Part shown: positions 26,225 through 35,766 of the stretch, piece by piece
How the letters are laid out: every line of letters starts with the position of its first letter
Position numbering within the stretch: position 1 is the stretch's first letter
Assembly: GCA_903863375.1 (NCBI GenBank)
Contig: CAIPBT010000073.1
Span: 1 to 37,378 of the forward strand
Length of the DNA stretch: 37,378 nucleotides
Direction: 5' to 3'
Origin: an uncultured Ferrovum sp.
GTDB taxonomy: Bacteria; Pseudomonadota; Gammaproteobacteria; Burkholderiales; Ferrovaceae
Translations under genes and position numbers: made by a program
Notes under the pieces: generated by a model
Told to the model about the DNA's origin: nothing
The model's database searches: none
What the model saw: the letters and a program-made list of their open reading frames with translations, nothing else

Positions 26225-26373
26225 GAGCAGCCAGACGATCTGGTCGCAGCGCCGCCATGTCATCTGATCGCAGCGCCGACCCCGGCGAGGGTCTGCGACG
26301 GGGGCGCTCCGCCCGCGCCCCCGTCTCGCCGCTGCGGTGCCGTTTTGCCCCGGCAGCAGGTATCCTTCCGGCG

Positions 26374-28275
26374 ATGAATGCTGAACTGGATTTCCGCCTG
26401 CCTGACGGGCGCCACTGGGTGCACCGCTTCGACTGGCCGGAGCGCGTCCTGCGCGCCGACGAGCCCGCCGCGGTTCGCGACTGTCTGCGTGACGCCCGTC
26501 TGGCGGCCGAGGCTGGTCACTGGGTGATCGGCTTCGTCAGCTACGAAGCGGGCGCGGCCTTCGACGACAAGCTGTCGGTCAAGCCCGCGCAGGGTGCGCC
26601 ACTTGCCCTGTTTGCGGTCTTCCGCGAAGCCCAGGAATTGTCCGGTGGCGCCCTGCCCGGCCCCTTCGAGATGGGGCATTGGCAGAGCACCGCCGATCGC
26701 GAGCACGTGCAACAGGGCATCCGCCAGATCCGCGAGGACATCCGCAACGGCGTGTATTACCAGGCGAACTACACGCGCCAGCTGCAGGCACCCTTCGCCG
26801 GTGATGCCCTCGGCCTGTTCCGCGCCCTGCACAACGCGCAGCCGGGACGCTTCAGTCTCTATCTCGATTGGGAGCAGGGCCAGGTGGCCTCGGTGTCACC
26901 GGAGCTGTTCTTCCACTGGCAACCGGCCATCCGGCAGGTGATGACGCGCCCCATGAAGGGCACGGCGGCCCGCGGCCGTCATCCAGACGACGATGCCCGG
27001 GTGGCGGCGGAACTGGCTGCTGATCCCAAGGAGCGCGCTGAAAACGTCATGATCGTGGATCTGTTGCGCAACGATCTGGGACGTCTGGCTGTTCCAGGTT
27101 CGGTCCATGTGAGTGACCTGTTTCGTGTCGAATCGCTACCGACCGTGTGGCAGATGACCTCGACCATCGCGGCCACCACCCGTCCGGAAATCGCGCTGGA
27201 AGACATCTTCGCGGCCCTGTTTCCATGCGGGTCGGTCACCGGCGCGCCCAAGGGCACCGCGATGCAGGCCATCCGCACCCTGGAAATCGAGCCCCGTGGC
27301 ATCTACTGTGGCGCACTCGGCGTGATCGCGCCCGGCGGCGAAGCGGTCTTCAATGTCCCGATCCGTACCGTACAGATCGACCGGCAACTGGACATGGCCC
27401 ACTGCGGCATCGGCTCCGGCATCACGTGGTCATCGCAACCGGATCTGGAATGGGCAGAGTGGCAGGCGAAACGGCGTTTCCTGTGGCGGGCCACGGCCGG
27501 CTTCCAGGTGTTGGAAACCCTGCGCCTGCAGGATGGCCATTACCCGCTGCAGGCGGCGCACCTGGCCAGACTGGCCGAGGCGGCCCGCTACTTCGGGTTC
27601 CCCTGGCGCGCAGCACAGGTGGAAGCCACCCTGATGCAGCTCGCCGGGCGCCATCCGAACGGCAACTGGCGCGTGCGCCTGCTGGTGGACCGGCAGGGCA
27701 CTCCGCTGGCGACCGCCTACCCGCTGGAGGGCCCCCTGGGCACCGATCTGCCGCCGCCACAGCCGCCGGATCCGGCTGCGCTGGCGCAGGCACCCCTGGT
27801 GCATCTCGCCGACCGTGCCTTTGTCGAGGACCCCGACTTTGTGCGCCACAAGACCACCTGGCGCCCCGGATATGACGCCTTCGCGCCGCAGGCGGCCACA
27901 GCGCCGGGCAAGAGCGAGTGCACGATGCAAGACACGGCCGAGGGTATGGCGAGTGGAACGCCGAGGGGCACGGCAAGTGGCGAGAAGGCAAGCGGCGAGA
28001 CAGCGTTCGACACGCTGTTGTGGACCGGTGAAGACACCCTGAGTGAATTCACGCGCGGCAATGTGGCGCTCTGGCTGGATGGCGGCTGGAAAACCCCGAG
28101 CCTGGATGCCGGCCTGTTGCCAGGCATCCGGCGCGCCGAACTGCTGCGCAGCGGACATCTGCAGGAACGTACGCTACGCGTCGAGGACCTCGCCCAGGCG
28201 CCGGCAGTGCTGTTCATCAACAGCCTGCGCGGCTGCTTTCCGGTACGCGTCTCACGGCACCAGCGTACGGTCTGA
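26374..28275 (+). CDS. pabB: Fused aminodeoxychorismate synthase component I / 4-amino-4-deoxychorismate lyase
   Basis: The 633-residue fusion makes 4-aminobenzoate for folate. The PabB part (1 to about 365) has FSLYLDWEQGQVASVSPELF, TRPMKGTAARG (with the active-site Lys), ERAENVMIVDLLRNDLGR, FPCGSVTGAPK and MAHCGIGSGITWSS. The C-terminal part is a PLP-dependent class IV enzyme (PabC), with the PLP lysine in VRHKTTW (about 493) and LLWTGEDTLSEFTRGNVAL. Between these lies an unusual Ala/Gly/Ser/Thr-rich insertion of about 40 residues (roughly 505-545). Start 26374 fits the family N-terminus; ribosome-binding signals are weak. The glutaminase subunit PabA is not adjacent. The 3' end overlaps convergent comEC by 24 bp. 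Confidence 0.93.
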   Translation: MNAELDFRLPDGRHWVHRFDWPERVLRADEPAAVRDCLRDARLAAEAGHWVIGFVSYEAGAAFDDKLSVKPAQGAPLALFAVFREAQELSGGALPGPFEMGHWQSTADREHVQQGIRQIREDIRNGVYYQANYTRQLQAPFAGDALGLFRALHNAQPGRFSLYLDWEQGQVASVSPELFFHWQPAIRQVMTRPMKGTAARGRHPDDDARVAAELAADPKERAENVMIVDLLRNDLGRLAVPGSVHVSDLFRVESLPTVWQMTSTIAATTRPEIALEDIFAALFPCGSVTGAPKGTAMQAIRTLEIEPRGIYCGALGVIAPGGEAVFNVPIRTVQIDRQLDMAHCGIGSGITWSSQPDLEWAEWQAKRRFLWRATAGFQVLETLRLQDGHYPLQAAHLARLAEAARYFGFPWRAAQVEATLMQLAGRHPNGNWRVRLLVDRQGTPLATAYPLEGPLGTDLPPPQPPDPAALAQAPLVHLADRAFVEDPDFVRHKTTWRPGYDAFAPQAATAPGKSECTMQDTAEGMASGTPRGTASGEKASGETAFDTLLWTGEDTLSEFTRGNVALWLDGGWKTPSLDAGLLPGIRRAELLRSGHLQERTLRVEDLAQAPAVLFINSLRGCFPVRVSRHQRTV

Positions 28276-30735
28276 CGGCAGCGACCGCCAGAATCCCGGA
28301 CGGGCTTCGCGGGCATCCACTACCTGCACCCCCTGCGCGTCGAGGGTGGCGCGAATGGCGCCGTCCTGGTCGGTGCGCCAGACCTGCGCCCCGGCAGCCT
28401 GCCAGCGTGCTACCACCTCCGGTGCCGGATGATGGAAATGGTTGTGCCAGCCGGCAGATACCACCGCCCAGCGCGCCCCGGTGGCCGCCACAAATCCCGG
28501 CGTTGATGAGGTCTTGCTGCCGTGATGGGCGAGCACCACCAGATCGGCGCGCAAGCTGGTGGCGGCGTCTGGCGTGTGCAGAAGCTGCGCTTCGGCCGGC
28601 GCCTCGATGTCGGCGGGCAACAGCACGGCATGCGTCCCCACTGCAATGCGCAGCACACAGGCATGGTTGTTGCGGTCATGCGCCCGGCCATGGCTCGGGA
28701 CGGCACCGACGTCATCCTCCGGATGCAGATACCGGAAGCTGACCCCATCCCAGCGCCACGTTTCGTCGCGCTGGCAGGCCCCGGCACCCGGTCTGGGAAA
28801 GCCGGCGTCGACCTGCGCCACAGACAGGGCCGCCAACACGCTGTCCGCTCCGCCGACGTGGTCCGCGTCGGGATGGCTCAGCACCAGGCGGTCGAGCCGC
28901 TGTACACCCTCGGCGCGCAACAGCGGCACCAGGGTGCGGCTGCCAGCATCGCCGCCGGGCCAACGCGGTCCGGTATCGAACAGCAGGGCGTGATGGCGGG
29001 TGCGCACCAGCACGGCCAGACCCTGACCAATGTCCGTGATCTCGATCAAGGCGGTGCCCTCGGCCAGCCCCGGCGGCGACAGCCACACCGGCAGCAAGGT
29101 GAGCAAGGCCCAGGTCCGGCCTGGCACCGGCCAGGGCAGCAACAGCACCAGGATGCCGGCCGTGAGCAGCCCCAGGGCCAGGGGTGCCGGTTGCGCGAGA
29201 TCGACGGCGGCCCACGCCGGGTGCGCCAGCCAGGCCAAGCCTTGCAGCAGCCCGTCGCAGAGACGCTCCGCAGGCACGGCAAGCCAGCCGCCGCCCGGAA
29301 GCAGCGACAGCAGGGTCAGGGGGGTGACCAGCATGCCCACCACGGGCACGGCAATCGCATTGGCAACCGGCGCCACCAGGGACAGCTGACCAAACCACCA
29401 GGCCTCCATGGGCAGCAAGGCCAAGCCCACCACCCAGTGCCCGGACAAGGCCTCGCGCCATGCCGGCTGATGCCCAAAACGGCCAAGTCCTGCCAGCACC
29501 AGCGCGCCGACCGCACCGAAGGACAACCAGAAGCTGGGCGTGAGCGTGGCGAGTGGGTCGGTCACCACAGTGGCCGCCAGGGCAAGGCTGAACACCAGCC
29601 CTGGGCGCGGCACGACGGATGCCAGACCGAGGAGGCCGCTGGCCAGCACCATGAACAGGGTACGTCGCGTGGGCACCGCAAAGCCGGCCACCAGCGCATA
29701 GGCCAGCGCCCCGACAAAGCCCAGCAGGGCGCCGGCATGGCGGGCCGGCAGCCAGCGACAGGCCGGCGCGGATCGTCGCCAGGCGGCTTCCAGCAGCACC
29801 CGCAGCGCAGACGCGAACAAGGTGACATGCACCCCACTGATGCTGACCAGATGGCCGACACCGGTGCGCCACAGCACCTGCCACTGGGCCGGCGTGACGC
29901 CGGACTGGTCGCCCACCGCCAGGGCAACCAGGATGCCCGTGCAGGGCGCTGCCGGGACCGCCGCCTCGAGCCGGGCGCGCAGGCGATCGCGCAGCCGCTG
30001 CAGCCAGGCCTGCAGCAAGGCCCAACCTGAGGGTAGTTGGTCACAGGCGCGCAGCGCCACCACCGTGCCCGTGGCGCCGACCCCCTGAGCGAACAGCCAT
30101 TGTTCCGTATCGAAGCCGCTGAAGTTAAGGGTGCCATGCAGCGGATGCAGGCGCAGCGTGACGTGCCGACAATCGCCGGCCCCGGCGCGACCCGTGGCCA
30201 ACAGTCGGTCGCTCACGGTCACCGCCACCCGCTCAAGTCGTTGCTCGTTCGGCCCAGCAGCGGCGGTGGCAGTGGCGGTGGCAGTGGCGGTGGCGGTGAC
30301 GGCAGTCGCGCTGGCACCGGCAGTGGCGGTGGCAAGCAGATCCAGTTGCCAGCGCGCACCATGCGCCGAGCGCACCGGAAGATCGCTGAGCCAGGCGTCC
30401 CCGGTCAGCAGCACCGGATCCGGCAGGGCTGGCAGGGTGGCTGCCATGCGCTGCCCGATGGCCACGCTGCCGACCAGATCGCCCAGCAGCAGGGCGCAGG
30501 CAAAGGCCAAGCTGCGCACAAGCAGGGGCAGAGGAGGCGTGGCCACCAGTCCCTGCGGCTGATGCCGCCGGGTGCGCGTGGCAAGGAGCGCCCAGATCGC
30601 CAGTGCCGCTGTGCACACCACCAGCCCGACCAGCCCGGGCAGGCCAAGCCACCAGCCAGGCACCCAGCCTGGCCCGCCGACCGGATGCTGGGCCAGGATC
30701 ACGCCCGCCGCGAGGCTGAGGAGCAGAAGGGACAT
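28252..30735 (-). CDS. comEC: DNA internalisation channel protein ComEC/Rec2
   Basis: ComEC is the inner-membrane channel for single-stranded DNA uptake in natural transformation. The 827-residue protein begins with membrane segments, followed by an OB-like DUF4131 region, then the multi-spanning Competence domain (LVSISGVHVTLFASALRVLL and FAVPTRRTLFMVLASGLLG are hallmarks). A C-terminal metallo-beta-lactamase-like domain has LSHPDADHVGGADS (HxDxDH metal motif), LLPADIEAPAE and LAHHGSKTSST. The full family architecture is present and apparently intact. An Ala/Thr dipeptide run (about 74 nt at 30261-30334) interrupts the DUF4131 region. It is downstream of lolC-lolD on the same strand, separated by 166 bp in which I recognise no gene. 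Confidence 0.95.
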   Translation of the reverse strand: MSLLLLSLAAGVILAQHPVGGPGWVPGWWLGLPGLVGLVVCTAALAIWALLATRTRRHQPQGLVATPPLPLLVRSLAFACALLLGDLVGSVAIGQRMAATLPALPDPVLLTGDAWLSDLPVRSAHGARWQLDLLATATAGASATAVTATATATATATAAAGPNEQRLERVAVTVSDRLLATGRAGAGDCRHVTLRLHPLHGTLNFSGFDTEQWLFAQGVGATGTVVALRACDQLPSGWALLQAWLQRLRDRLRARLEAAVPAAPCTGILVALAVGDQSGVTPAQWQVLWRTGVGHLVSISGVHVTLFASALRVLLEAAWRRSAPACRWLPARHAGALLGFVGALAYALVAGFAVPTRRTLFMVLASGLLGLASVVPRPGLVFSLALAATVVTDPLATLTPSFWLSFGAVGALVLAGLGRFGHQPAWREALSGHWVVGLALLPMEAWWFGQLSLVAPVANAIAVPVVGMLVTPLTLLSLLPGGGWLAVPAERLCDGLLQGLAWLAHPAWAAVDLAQPAPLALGLLTAGILVLLLPWPVPGRTWALLTLLPVWLSPPGLAEGTALIEITDIGQGLAVLVRTRHHALLFDTGPRWPGGDAGSRTLVPLLRAEGVQRLDRLVLSHPDADHVGGADSVLAALSVAQVDAGFPRPGAGACQRDETWRWDGVSFRYLHPEDDVGAVPSHGRAHDRNNHACVLRIAVGTHAVLLPADIEAPAEAQLLHTPDAATSLRADLVVLAHHGSKTSSTPGFVAATGARWAVVSAGWHNHFHHPAPEVVARWQAAGAQVWRTDQDGAIRATLDAQGVQVVDAREARPGFWRSLPSDRTLVP
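30261..30334 (-). repeat. Hexanucleotide-like repeat inside comEC
   Basis: Near-perfect repetition of GGCGGTGGCAGT-type units on the plus strand encodes an Ala-Thr-rich run (TATATATATA) in ComEC. Its period is 6 nt, so copy-number changes would keep the reading frame and alter only linker length. Confidence 0.85.
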
Positions 30736-30901
30736 GCGTACAGCATGGACCCCGACAAGCCTCGGACCGATCGCGCAAAGGCGCGTGGCGTGCTGCTCTT
30801 CGGCGCGGTCAGGTGGTGCTGGCCGGGTTCAGGACGAACGGATTCAGGCCGATCACCTCCAGCGGCCGGCGTTCAGGCGGGCGCGGATCGGCGGACCGGA
30901 T

Positions 30902-31594
30902 TCAGGCCGTCAGGGGCGAGAGTCCGTGCTCATCGAGGCGCAAGACACGATCCATGCGTTGGGCCAGATCGAGGTCGTGCGTCACCAGGACCACGCTGAC
31001 GCCCAGGTCGCGATTGAGGGCTAACATCAGGTCGAACACCGCCGCCGCACTCGCCCGATCCAGGTTACCCGTCGGCTCGTCCGCCAACAGGCAGGCCGGC
31101 CGGGTGACCAGGGCACGGGCAATCGCCGTGCGCTGGCGCTCGCCCCCCGACAGCTGGGCCGGCGTATGGCCGAGCCGATGCCCCAACCCGACCCGCTCCA
31201 GCATGGCCGCCGCTGCCGCCATGGCTTCCGGCGGACGCATGCGCCGGATCAGCAAGGGCATAGCTACGTTCTCCTGCGCCGTGAATTCGGCCAGCAGGTG
31301 GTGGAACTGATAGACAAATCCCAGTGCCTGGTTGCGCAGCAGGCCCAGAGCCTTTTCCGAAAGGGTAGCCGGGTCCTGCCCCAGCAGCTGCACGGCACCG
31401 GCATCCGGCCGATCGAGGCCACCCAGCAGGTGCATCAGGGTGCTCTTGCCAGAGCCGGAGGCCCCGACAATGGCCACGCATTCGGCCCGTCGCACCTGCA
31501 GGGAAATGTCCCGCAACACCGGGACGGCATGGGCGCCCTCCCGATAGGTCCGGCCCAGTCCCTGGGCCGCCAGCACAATGTCTGCTTCACTCAT
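30902..31594 (-). CDS. lolD: Lipoprotein-releasing system ATP-binding protein LolD
   Basis: LolD is the ATPase of the LolCDE complex that extracts outer-membrane lipoproteins from the inner membrane and passes them to LolA. The 230-residue ABC protein has Walker [10 protein letters not shown], the Lol-typical segment [19 protein letters not shown] (Q-loop), the signature [15 protein letters not shown], Walker [12 protein letters not shown] and H-loop [19 protein letters not shown] separates it from MacB/FtsE-like relatives. The start overlaps the lolC stop (ATGAGTGA), indicating coupled translation. Confidence 0.96.
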   Translation of the reverse strand: MSEADIVLAAQGLGRTYREGAHAVPVLRDISLQVRRAECVAIVGASGSGKSTLMHLLGGLDRPDAGAVQLLGQDPATLSEKALGLLRNQALGFVYQFHHLLAEFTAQENVAMPLLIRRMRPPEAMAAAAAMLERVGLGHRLGHTPAQLSGGERQRTAIARALVTRPACLLADEPTGNLDRASAAAVFDLMLALNRDLGVSVVLVTHDLDLAQRMDRVLRLDEHGLSPLTA

Positions 31595-32831
31595 AGCGCA
31601 GCGCCTCGGCCGGCTGCACCCGTGCTGCCCGCCAGCTCGGATACAAGGTGGCCAGCAGGGTCAGCACGAAAGAGACCCCGCAGATCACGATCACGTCGTT
31701 CCACTGCAGTTCGGACGGCAGCTCGCTGATGTAATAAACGTCGCGTGCCAGGAACTGCACGCCGATCAGGTGTTCGATGAACGGCACCACCACGTCGATG
31801 TTGAGGGCCAGCAGCACGCCGCCGACGCCCCCCAGCAAGGTGCCGAAAAACCCGATCATGGCGCCTTGCACGATGAAGATAACCATCACGCTGCCCGGAC
31901 GCGCGCCCAGGGTGCGCAGGATGGCGATATCCGCCCGCTTGTCAGTCACGGCCATTACCAGGGTCGACACGATGTTGAAGGCGGCAACCGCCACGATCAG
32001 CATCAGGATCACAAACATCATGGTCTTTTCGATGGCCACGGCGCGGAAGAAGTTGGCGTGTTCGTGGGTCCAATCCGACAGGTAGGCGTCGACGTTCAGG
32101 CTGGCGGCCAGTTCCCGGGTGACGCGCGGTGCCGCAAACAGGTCGCCCAGGCGCAGCCTGACGCCGGTCACCCGGTCCTCCAGGCGGAACAGCTTCTGGG
32201 CATCTTCCAGCGCGATCAGGGCGAGCCCATTGTCGTACTCGAACATGCCGACTTCGAAGATGCCGACCACGGTGAACTGCTTCAGCCGGGGCACGAGACC
32301 AGCCGGACTGACCTGCCCCTGCGGCGTCAGCATCACCACCTTGTCGCCGAGATGGGCGCCAATGTGCAGGGCCAGTTCCCGCCCCAGCACCATGCCGAAG
32401 CGGCCCGGCTGCAGGTCGGTGAGCCGCCCTTCCTTCATGTGGGTGGCAAGGTCGGACACCTGTGGTTCATCCGTCGGCAGGATGCCGCGCACCAGCACTC
32501 CCTGCACGCCGGTGCCGAACGCCAGCATGCCCTGACCCGTGACATAGGGGGCAGCGCCCTGCACCTCGGGGTGGCGACGGGCCCGGGCGGCCACGGTCGG
32601 CCAGTCACGCAGCCCGCCCTCTGCCCCCTCGATCTGGATGTGCGAGGCCACCCCCAGGATGCGGGTGCGCAGCTCGCGCTGGAAACCGTTCATTACCGAC
32701 AGCACGGTGATCAGTGCCATCACGCCCAGGGCGATGCCCAGCATCGAGGTGGCCGAGATGAAGGAAATGAAGCGGTTGGCGCGGCGGGTGCGGGTGTAGC
32801 GCAGTCCAATGAAAAGCTCGAAAAAGCGCAC
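31587..32831 (-). CDS. lolC: Lipoprotein-releasing system permease LolC/LolE family
   Basis: This is the membrane subunit of the lipoprotein-releasing ABC transporter. The 414-residue product has a first membrane segment with [20 protein letters not shown], the [16 protein letters not shown] motif at the start of a large periplasmic domain, and three C-terminal membrane segments. These include [20 protein letters not shown] and [13 protein letters not shown], and the protein ends [18 protein letters not shown]. No ATG is available at the family start. GTG 32831 (continuing [11 protein letters not shown]) with AGGA 9 nt upstream is preferred; TTG 32837 is the alternative. Only one permease gene is present, so the transporter may use a homodimer as in LolF-type systems, or a second gene may lie elsewhere. 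Confidence 0.93.
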   Translation of the reverse strand: MRFFELFIGLRYTRTRRANRFISFISATSMLGIALGVMALITVLSVMNGFQRELRTRILGVASHIQIEGAEGGLRDWPTVAARARRHPEVQGAAPYVTGQGMLAFGTGVQGVLVRGILPTDEPQVSDLATHMKEGRLTDLQPGRFGMVLGRELALHIGAHLGDKVVMLTPQGQVSPAGLVPRLKQFTVVGIFEVGMFEYDNGLALIALEDAQKLFRLEDRVTGVRLRLGDLFAAPRVTRELAASLNVDAYLSDWTHEHANFFRAVAIEKTMMFVILMLIVAVAAFNIVSTLVMAVTDKRADIAILRTLGARPGSVMVIFIVQGAMIGFFGTLLGGVGGVLLALNIDVVVPFIEHLIGVQFLARDVYYISELPSELQWNDVIVICGVSFVLTLLATLYPSWRAARVQPAEALRYE

Positions 32832-32957
32832 CGGCAACCATCCTGGAAAAGAAAAACGCCCGCCCCACCCGCGCCGTCCGGGGCAGCAGCCCTGGCAACC
32901 GCAACCCGCAGAACACCGGGTGGAACCAGGCGAGAGGATACCCGGTAAACTGTCGGG

Positions 32958-33956
32958 GTGTCTGCGACTGTCCTCCCCTCCCTCTCCTTCCAGTGCGATG
33001 CTGCCCGTCCGGGCGTGGCTTGGCCCGACCGCCTGGCTGCCCTGATTGGGCGCGGCAACCGCCAGCCCACCCGTGCCTTGCCGATCGAAGAATTCCTGGC
33101 CCAGACATTTGGCTGGACACAGGGTGCCCCCTGGGGCCGGCTGTGCGGTGCTGCCAGCGGCACCGCCAAGCTCAACACCAACATCGACGCGCGCGACGCG
33201 ACCGGCACCTGGCTGATGGTCGAACCGGTGATGCTGGTGGCCGGCATGAATACCTTGAGCATGCAGCGCACCGCAACGGGCGCGGTCTCGCCGACGCTGA
33301 TCGACGCGCTGCGACCGGTGTTTGCCGACTACGGCGCCACCCTCACGCACTGGCACGACCTGCTGCTGGCGCACTTCGACACCCGTCTCGACCTGCACGC
33401 CCTGCCCTTGTCGGCCTGCCTGGATCGGGAATTGCGCGACTGTCTGCCGACCGGCGCCGATGCCGGTCGCATCCGCCGGCTGATGACCGAATGCCAGATG
33501 ACCCTGCACGCGGCGCAGGATGCGTTTGGCGGCAGCGCCAACCCGCTGACCGGGCAGGTGAACGGCATCTGGTTGCATGGCGACAACGCCGTGACGTGCG
33601 ACAAGCCGGGCGTCACCCCGGTGCTGTTCTCCGACCGGCCGCTGCTGCAGGCACTGGGCGGCACCGGCCTGCCCCAAAATGCCGACGACTGGCAGAGGGC
33701 CTTGACCGACGCAGCCGAGCGCCACCGTCCGGTCGTGTGGGAAGGGCCTGTCGACCACCCCCTGCTGCCGGCCCTGCTGCTGCATGCGCGTGAGCAACTG
33801 TGGCGGGGGCGGATTGCCGACCTGAACCTGGGACTCTGGCCGCAGGATGGCGGCGCGGGTCATCAGTGGCAGGTGCGTCGCCGTGACCTGCCCTGCTTCT
33901 GGCGCCGCCCTGCCGCGCTCGCTGCCCTGCTCACCCCTCCATCCGACCACGACTGA
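32958..33956 (+). CDS. RpfE-type / phosphoglycerate-mutase-like conserved protein preceding recJ
   Basis: The 332-residue protein matches the pattern of a betaproteobacterial family annotated variously as RpfE-type regulatory protein or cofactor-independent phosphoglycerate-mutase-like. The N-terminus reads ATVLPSLSFQ, there is a central WLMVEPVMLVAG, then LMTECQMTLHA and the characteristic NGIWLHGDN with surrounding Pro-Leu-Thr-Gly. Members commonly lie immediately upstream of recJ, as here (TGATG overlap). No catalytic metal set of a true phosphoglycerate mutase is evident, so enzymatic activity should not be assumed. The start is a GTG at 32958, 126 bp from the divergent lolC start; its ribosome-binding site is weak. 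Confidence 0.65.
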   Translation: MSATVLPSLSFQCDAARPGVAWPDRLAALIGRGNRQPTRALPIEEFLAQTFGWTQGAPWGRLCGAASGTAKLNTNIDARDATGTWLMVEPVMLVAGMNTLSMQRTATGAVSPTLIDALRPVFADYGATLTHWHDLLLAHFDTRLDLHALPLSACLDRELRDCLPTGADAGRIRRLMTECQMTLHAAQDAFGGSANPLTGQVNGIWLHGDNAVTCDKPGVTPVLFSDRPLLQALGGTGLPQNADDWQRALTDAAERHRPVVWEGPVDHPLLPALLLHAREQLWRGRIADLNLGLWPQDGGAGHQWQVRRRDLPCFWRRPAALAALLTPPSDHD

Positions 33957-35752
33957 TGACCATCGATCTGCCCACGCTCTCCTCAGCCACGCCCGCCACG
34001 CACACGCCGACGGCAGCCCAGCGGGTTCGCACCCGCCAGATCGCCGAGACATCCCGGCAAAACCTGCTGGCGGCCGGCCTGCATCCTGTCCTGGCACGCA
34101 TTTATGCGGCGCGCGGTCTGACGGATGCGGCAGAACTCGATTCCGGCATGGCGGGCCTGCTGCCGCCGGCAGACATGCTGGGACTGGCCCAGGCTGCCAC
34201 CTTGCTCGCCGATGCGATCGAAGCCGACGCGCGCCTGCTGATCGTGGCCGATTACGACGCCGATGGCGCGACGGCCTGCGCCGTTGGCCTGCTGGGCCTG
34301 CGTGCCATGGGTGCCCAGGTGGATTTCCTGGTGCCGGACCGCCAGCGGCATGGCTATGGCCTGACCCCAGCGATCGTGCAGGAGGCGGCCCTGCTGGAGC
34401 CGGATCTGCTGATCACCGTCGACAATGGCATCGCTTCGGTGGAGGGCGTGGAAGAGGCCAACAGCCTGGGCATTCCCGTGTTGGTGACCGACCATCATCT
34501 GCCGGGGGACCAGCTTCCAGCCGCCGAAACCATCGTCAATCCGAACCAGCCTGGCTGCCGCTTTGCGAGCAAGGCACTGGCCGGGGTTGGGGTGATGTTT
34601 TATGTCCTGCTGGCCCTGCGCGCCGAGCTGCGCGACCGTGGTGCCTTCACTGCTGCCGATGCCACGGGCATGCCAGCGACGACCGACAGCCATGGCCCGC
34701 GCCCCGAACCCCGGCTGGCCGAACTGCTCGACCTGGTTGCCTTGGGTACGGTGGCCGATGTGGTGCCGCTGGACCGCAACAACCGCCTGCTGGTCGCCGC
34801 CGGCCTGAAGCGCATCCGCAGCGGGCGGGCGCGTGCGGGCATTCAGGCGCTGTTCGAGCTGTCGCGCCGGGACGCCCGCCAGGCCACCACGCGCGACCTC
34901 GGATTCAGCATCGGTCCACGCCTGAATGCCGCCGGTCGCCTGACCGACATGCGGCTCGGCATCCTGTGCCTGACCGCCAACGATCCGGGCGAGGCCAAGC
35001 GCCTGGCGACGGAACTGGACAGCCTGAACCAGCAGCGGCGCAACATCGAGCTGCAGATGCGGGAAGAGGCGCTGGCGGCCTTGGGCAAGGCCGAGGTCCA
35101 GGTCGGCCACACCGTGGTGGCCTTCGATCCCGGCTGGCACCAGGGCGTGATCGGTATTGTGGCGGCGCGCCTGCGCGAGCGCTTCCACCGCCCGGCCGTG
35201 GTGTTTGCCCCCGGCGAAGATGACACCCTGAGAGGGTCTGGCCGGAGCATTGCCGGGCTCCATCTGCGCGATTGCCTCGACCGCGTGTCGAAGCGCCATC
35301 CCGGCCTGATCGTGCGCTTTGGCGGGCATGCAGCGGCCGCCGGCCTGACCTTGCGCACGGGCGACCTGTCGGCCTTCGAAGCGGCGTTTGAGGAGGCTGC
35401 CGAAGCCATGCTCTCGCCGGAAGATCTCGAAGAAACCGTCTGGACCGACGGCATGCTGGCGGACGGGGAAATCGAACTGACGCTGGCAGAGGCACTCGAC
35501 ACCGGCATCTGGGGCAAGGACTTTCCGGAGCCCCTGTTCACCGGATCATTCCGGGTGCTGGAGCAACGCATCGTTGGCGAACACCACCTGAAGCTGCGCC
35601 TGGCGCAAGCTGGGTCCGCCATCGATGCCATGCTGTTCGGCCAGACCGGCCCCCTGCCCGAACGGATCAGCGGCGAGTATCAGCTGATGGTCAATGAATG
35701 GAACGGCCAGCGTCGCACCCAGCTCACCCTGCGCCAGTGGCGCGCGGCCTGA
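33956..35752 (+). CDS. recJ: Single-stranded-DNA-specific exonuclease RecJ
   Basis: RecJ degrades single-stranded DNA 5' to 3' in recombination, mismatch and base-excision repair. The 598-residue protein has the DHH-family motifs in order: VADYDADGATACAVG, ITVDNGIAS, VTDHHLPGD (DHH), ALGTVADVVPL, GPRLNAAGRL, then the DHHA1 region (GVIGIVAARLRERFHRPAVV, GSGRSIAGLHLRD, RFGGHAAAAGLTL) and a C-terminal OB-like domain ending TLRQWRAA. Length agrees with the family (about 560-600). An insertion of roughly 20 residues (around 238-258, DATGMPATTDSHGPRPEP) precedes the third motif. The ATG overlaps the previous stop as TGATG. Confidence 0.96.
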   Translation: MTIDLPTLSSATPATHTPTAAQRVRTRQIAETSRQNLLAAGLHPVLARIYAARGLTDAAELDSGMAGLLPPADMLGLAQAATLLADAIEADARLLIVADYDADGATACAVGLLGLRAMGAQVDFLVPDRQRHGYGLTPAIVQEAALLEPDLLITVDNGIASVEGVEEANSLGIPVLVTDHHLPGDQLPAAETIVNPNQPGCRFASKALAGVGVMFYVLLALRAELRDRGAFTAADATGMPATTDSHGPRPEPRLAELLDLVALGTVADVVPLDRNNRLLVAAGLKRIRSGRARAGIQALFELSRRDARQATTRDLGFSIGPRLNAAGRLTDMRLGILCLTANDPGEAKRLATELDSLNQQRRNIELQMREEALAALGKAEVQVGHTVVAFDPGWHQGVIGIVAARLRERFHRPAVVFAPGEDDTLRGSGRSIAGLHLRDCLDRVSKRHPGLIVRFGGHAAAAGLTLRTGDLSAFEAAFEEAAEAMLSPEDLEETVWTDGMLADGEIELTLAEALDTGIWGKDFPEPLFTGSFRVLEQRIVGEHHLKLRLAQAGSAIDAMLFGQTGPLPERISGEYQLMVNEWNGQRRTQLTLRQWRAA

Positions 35753-35766
35753 TCCTGGCCTGATCC

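Noticed and set aside
28522-30030. 502-codon open frame opposite comEC
   Set aside because: It is Gln/Gly/Arg/His-rich, lies entirely over recognisable ComEC domains and has no motif of its own.
30736-30901. Possible small gene between comEC and lolD
   Set aside because: The frame starting MDPDKPRTD on the plus strand is Arg/Gly/Pro-rich, lacks a ribosome-binding site and matches no family I recognise. The repeated GGATTCAGGCCG pieces suggest ordinary spacer.
32832-34097. Long N-terminal extension of the lolC frame
   Set aside because: The upstream 422 codons run antisense to the RpfE-type gene and recJ and resemble no membrane protein; LolC similarity begins at [11 protein letters not shown].
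33847-35223. 458-codon plus-strand frame overlapping recJ
   Set aside because: It is an alternate frame of recJ; the RecJ DHH motifs fix the true frame.
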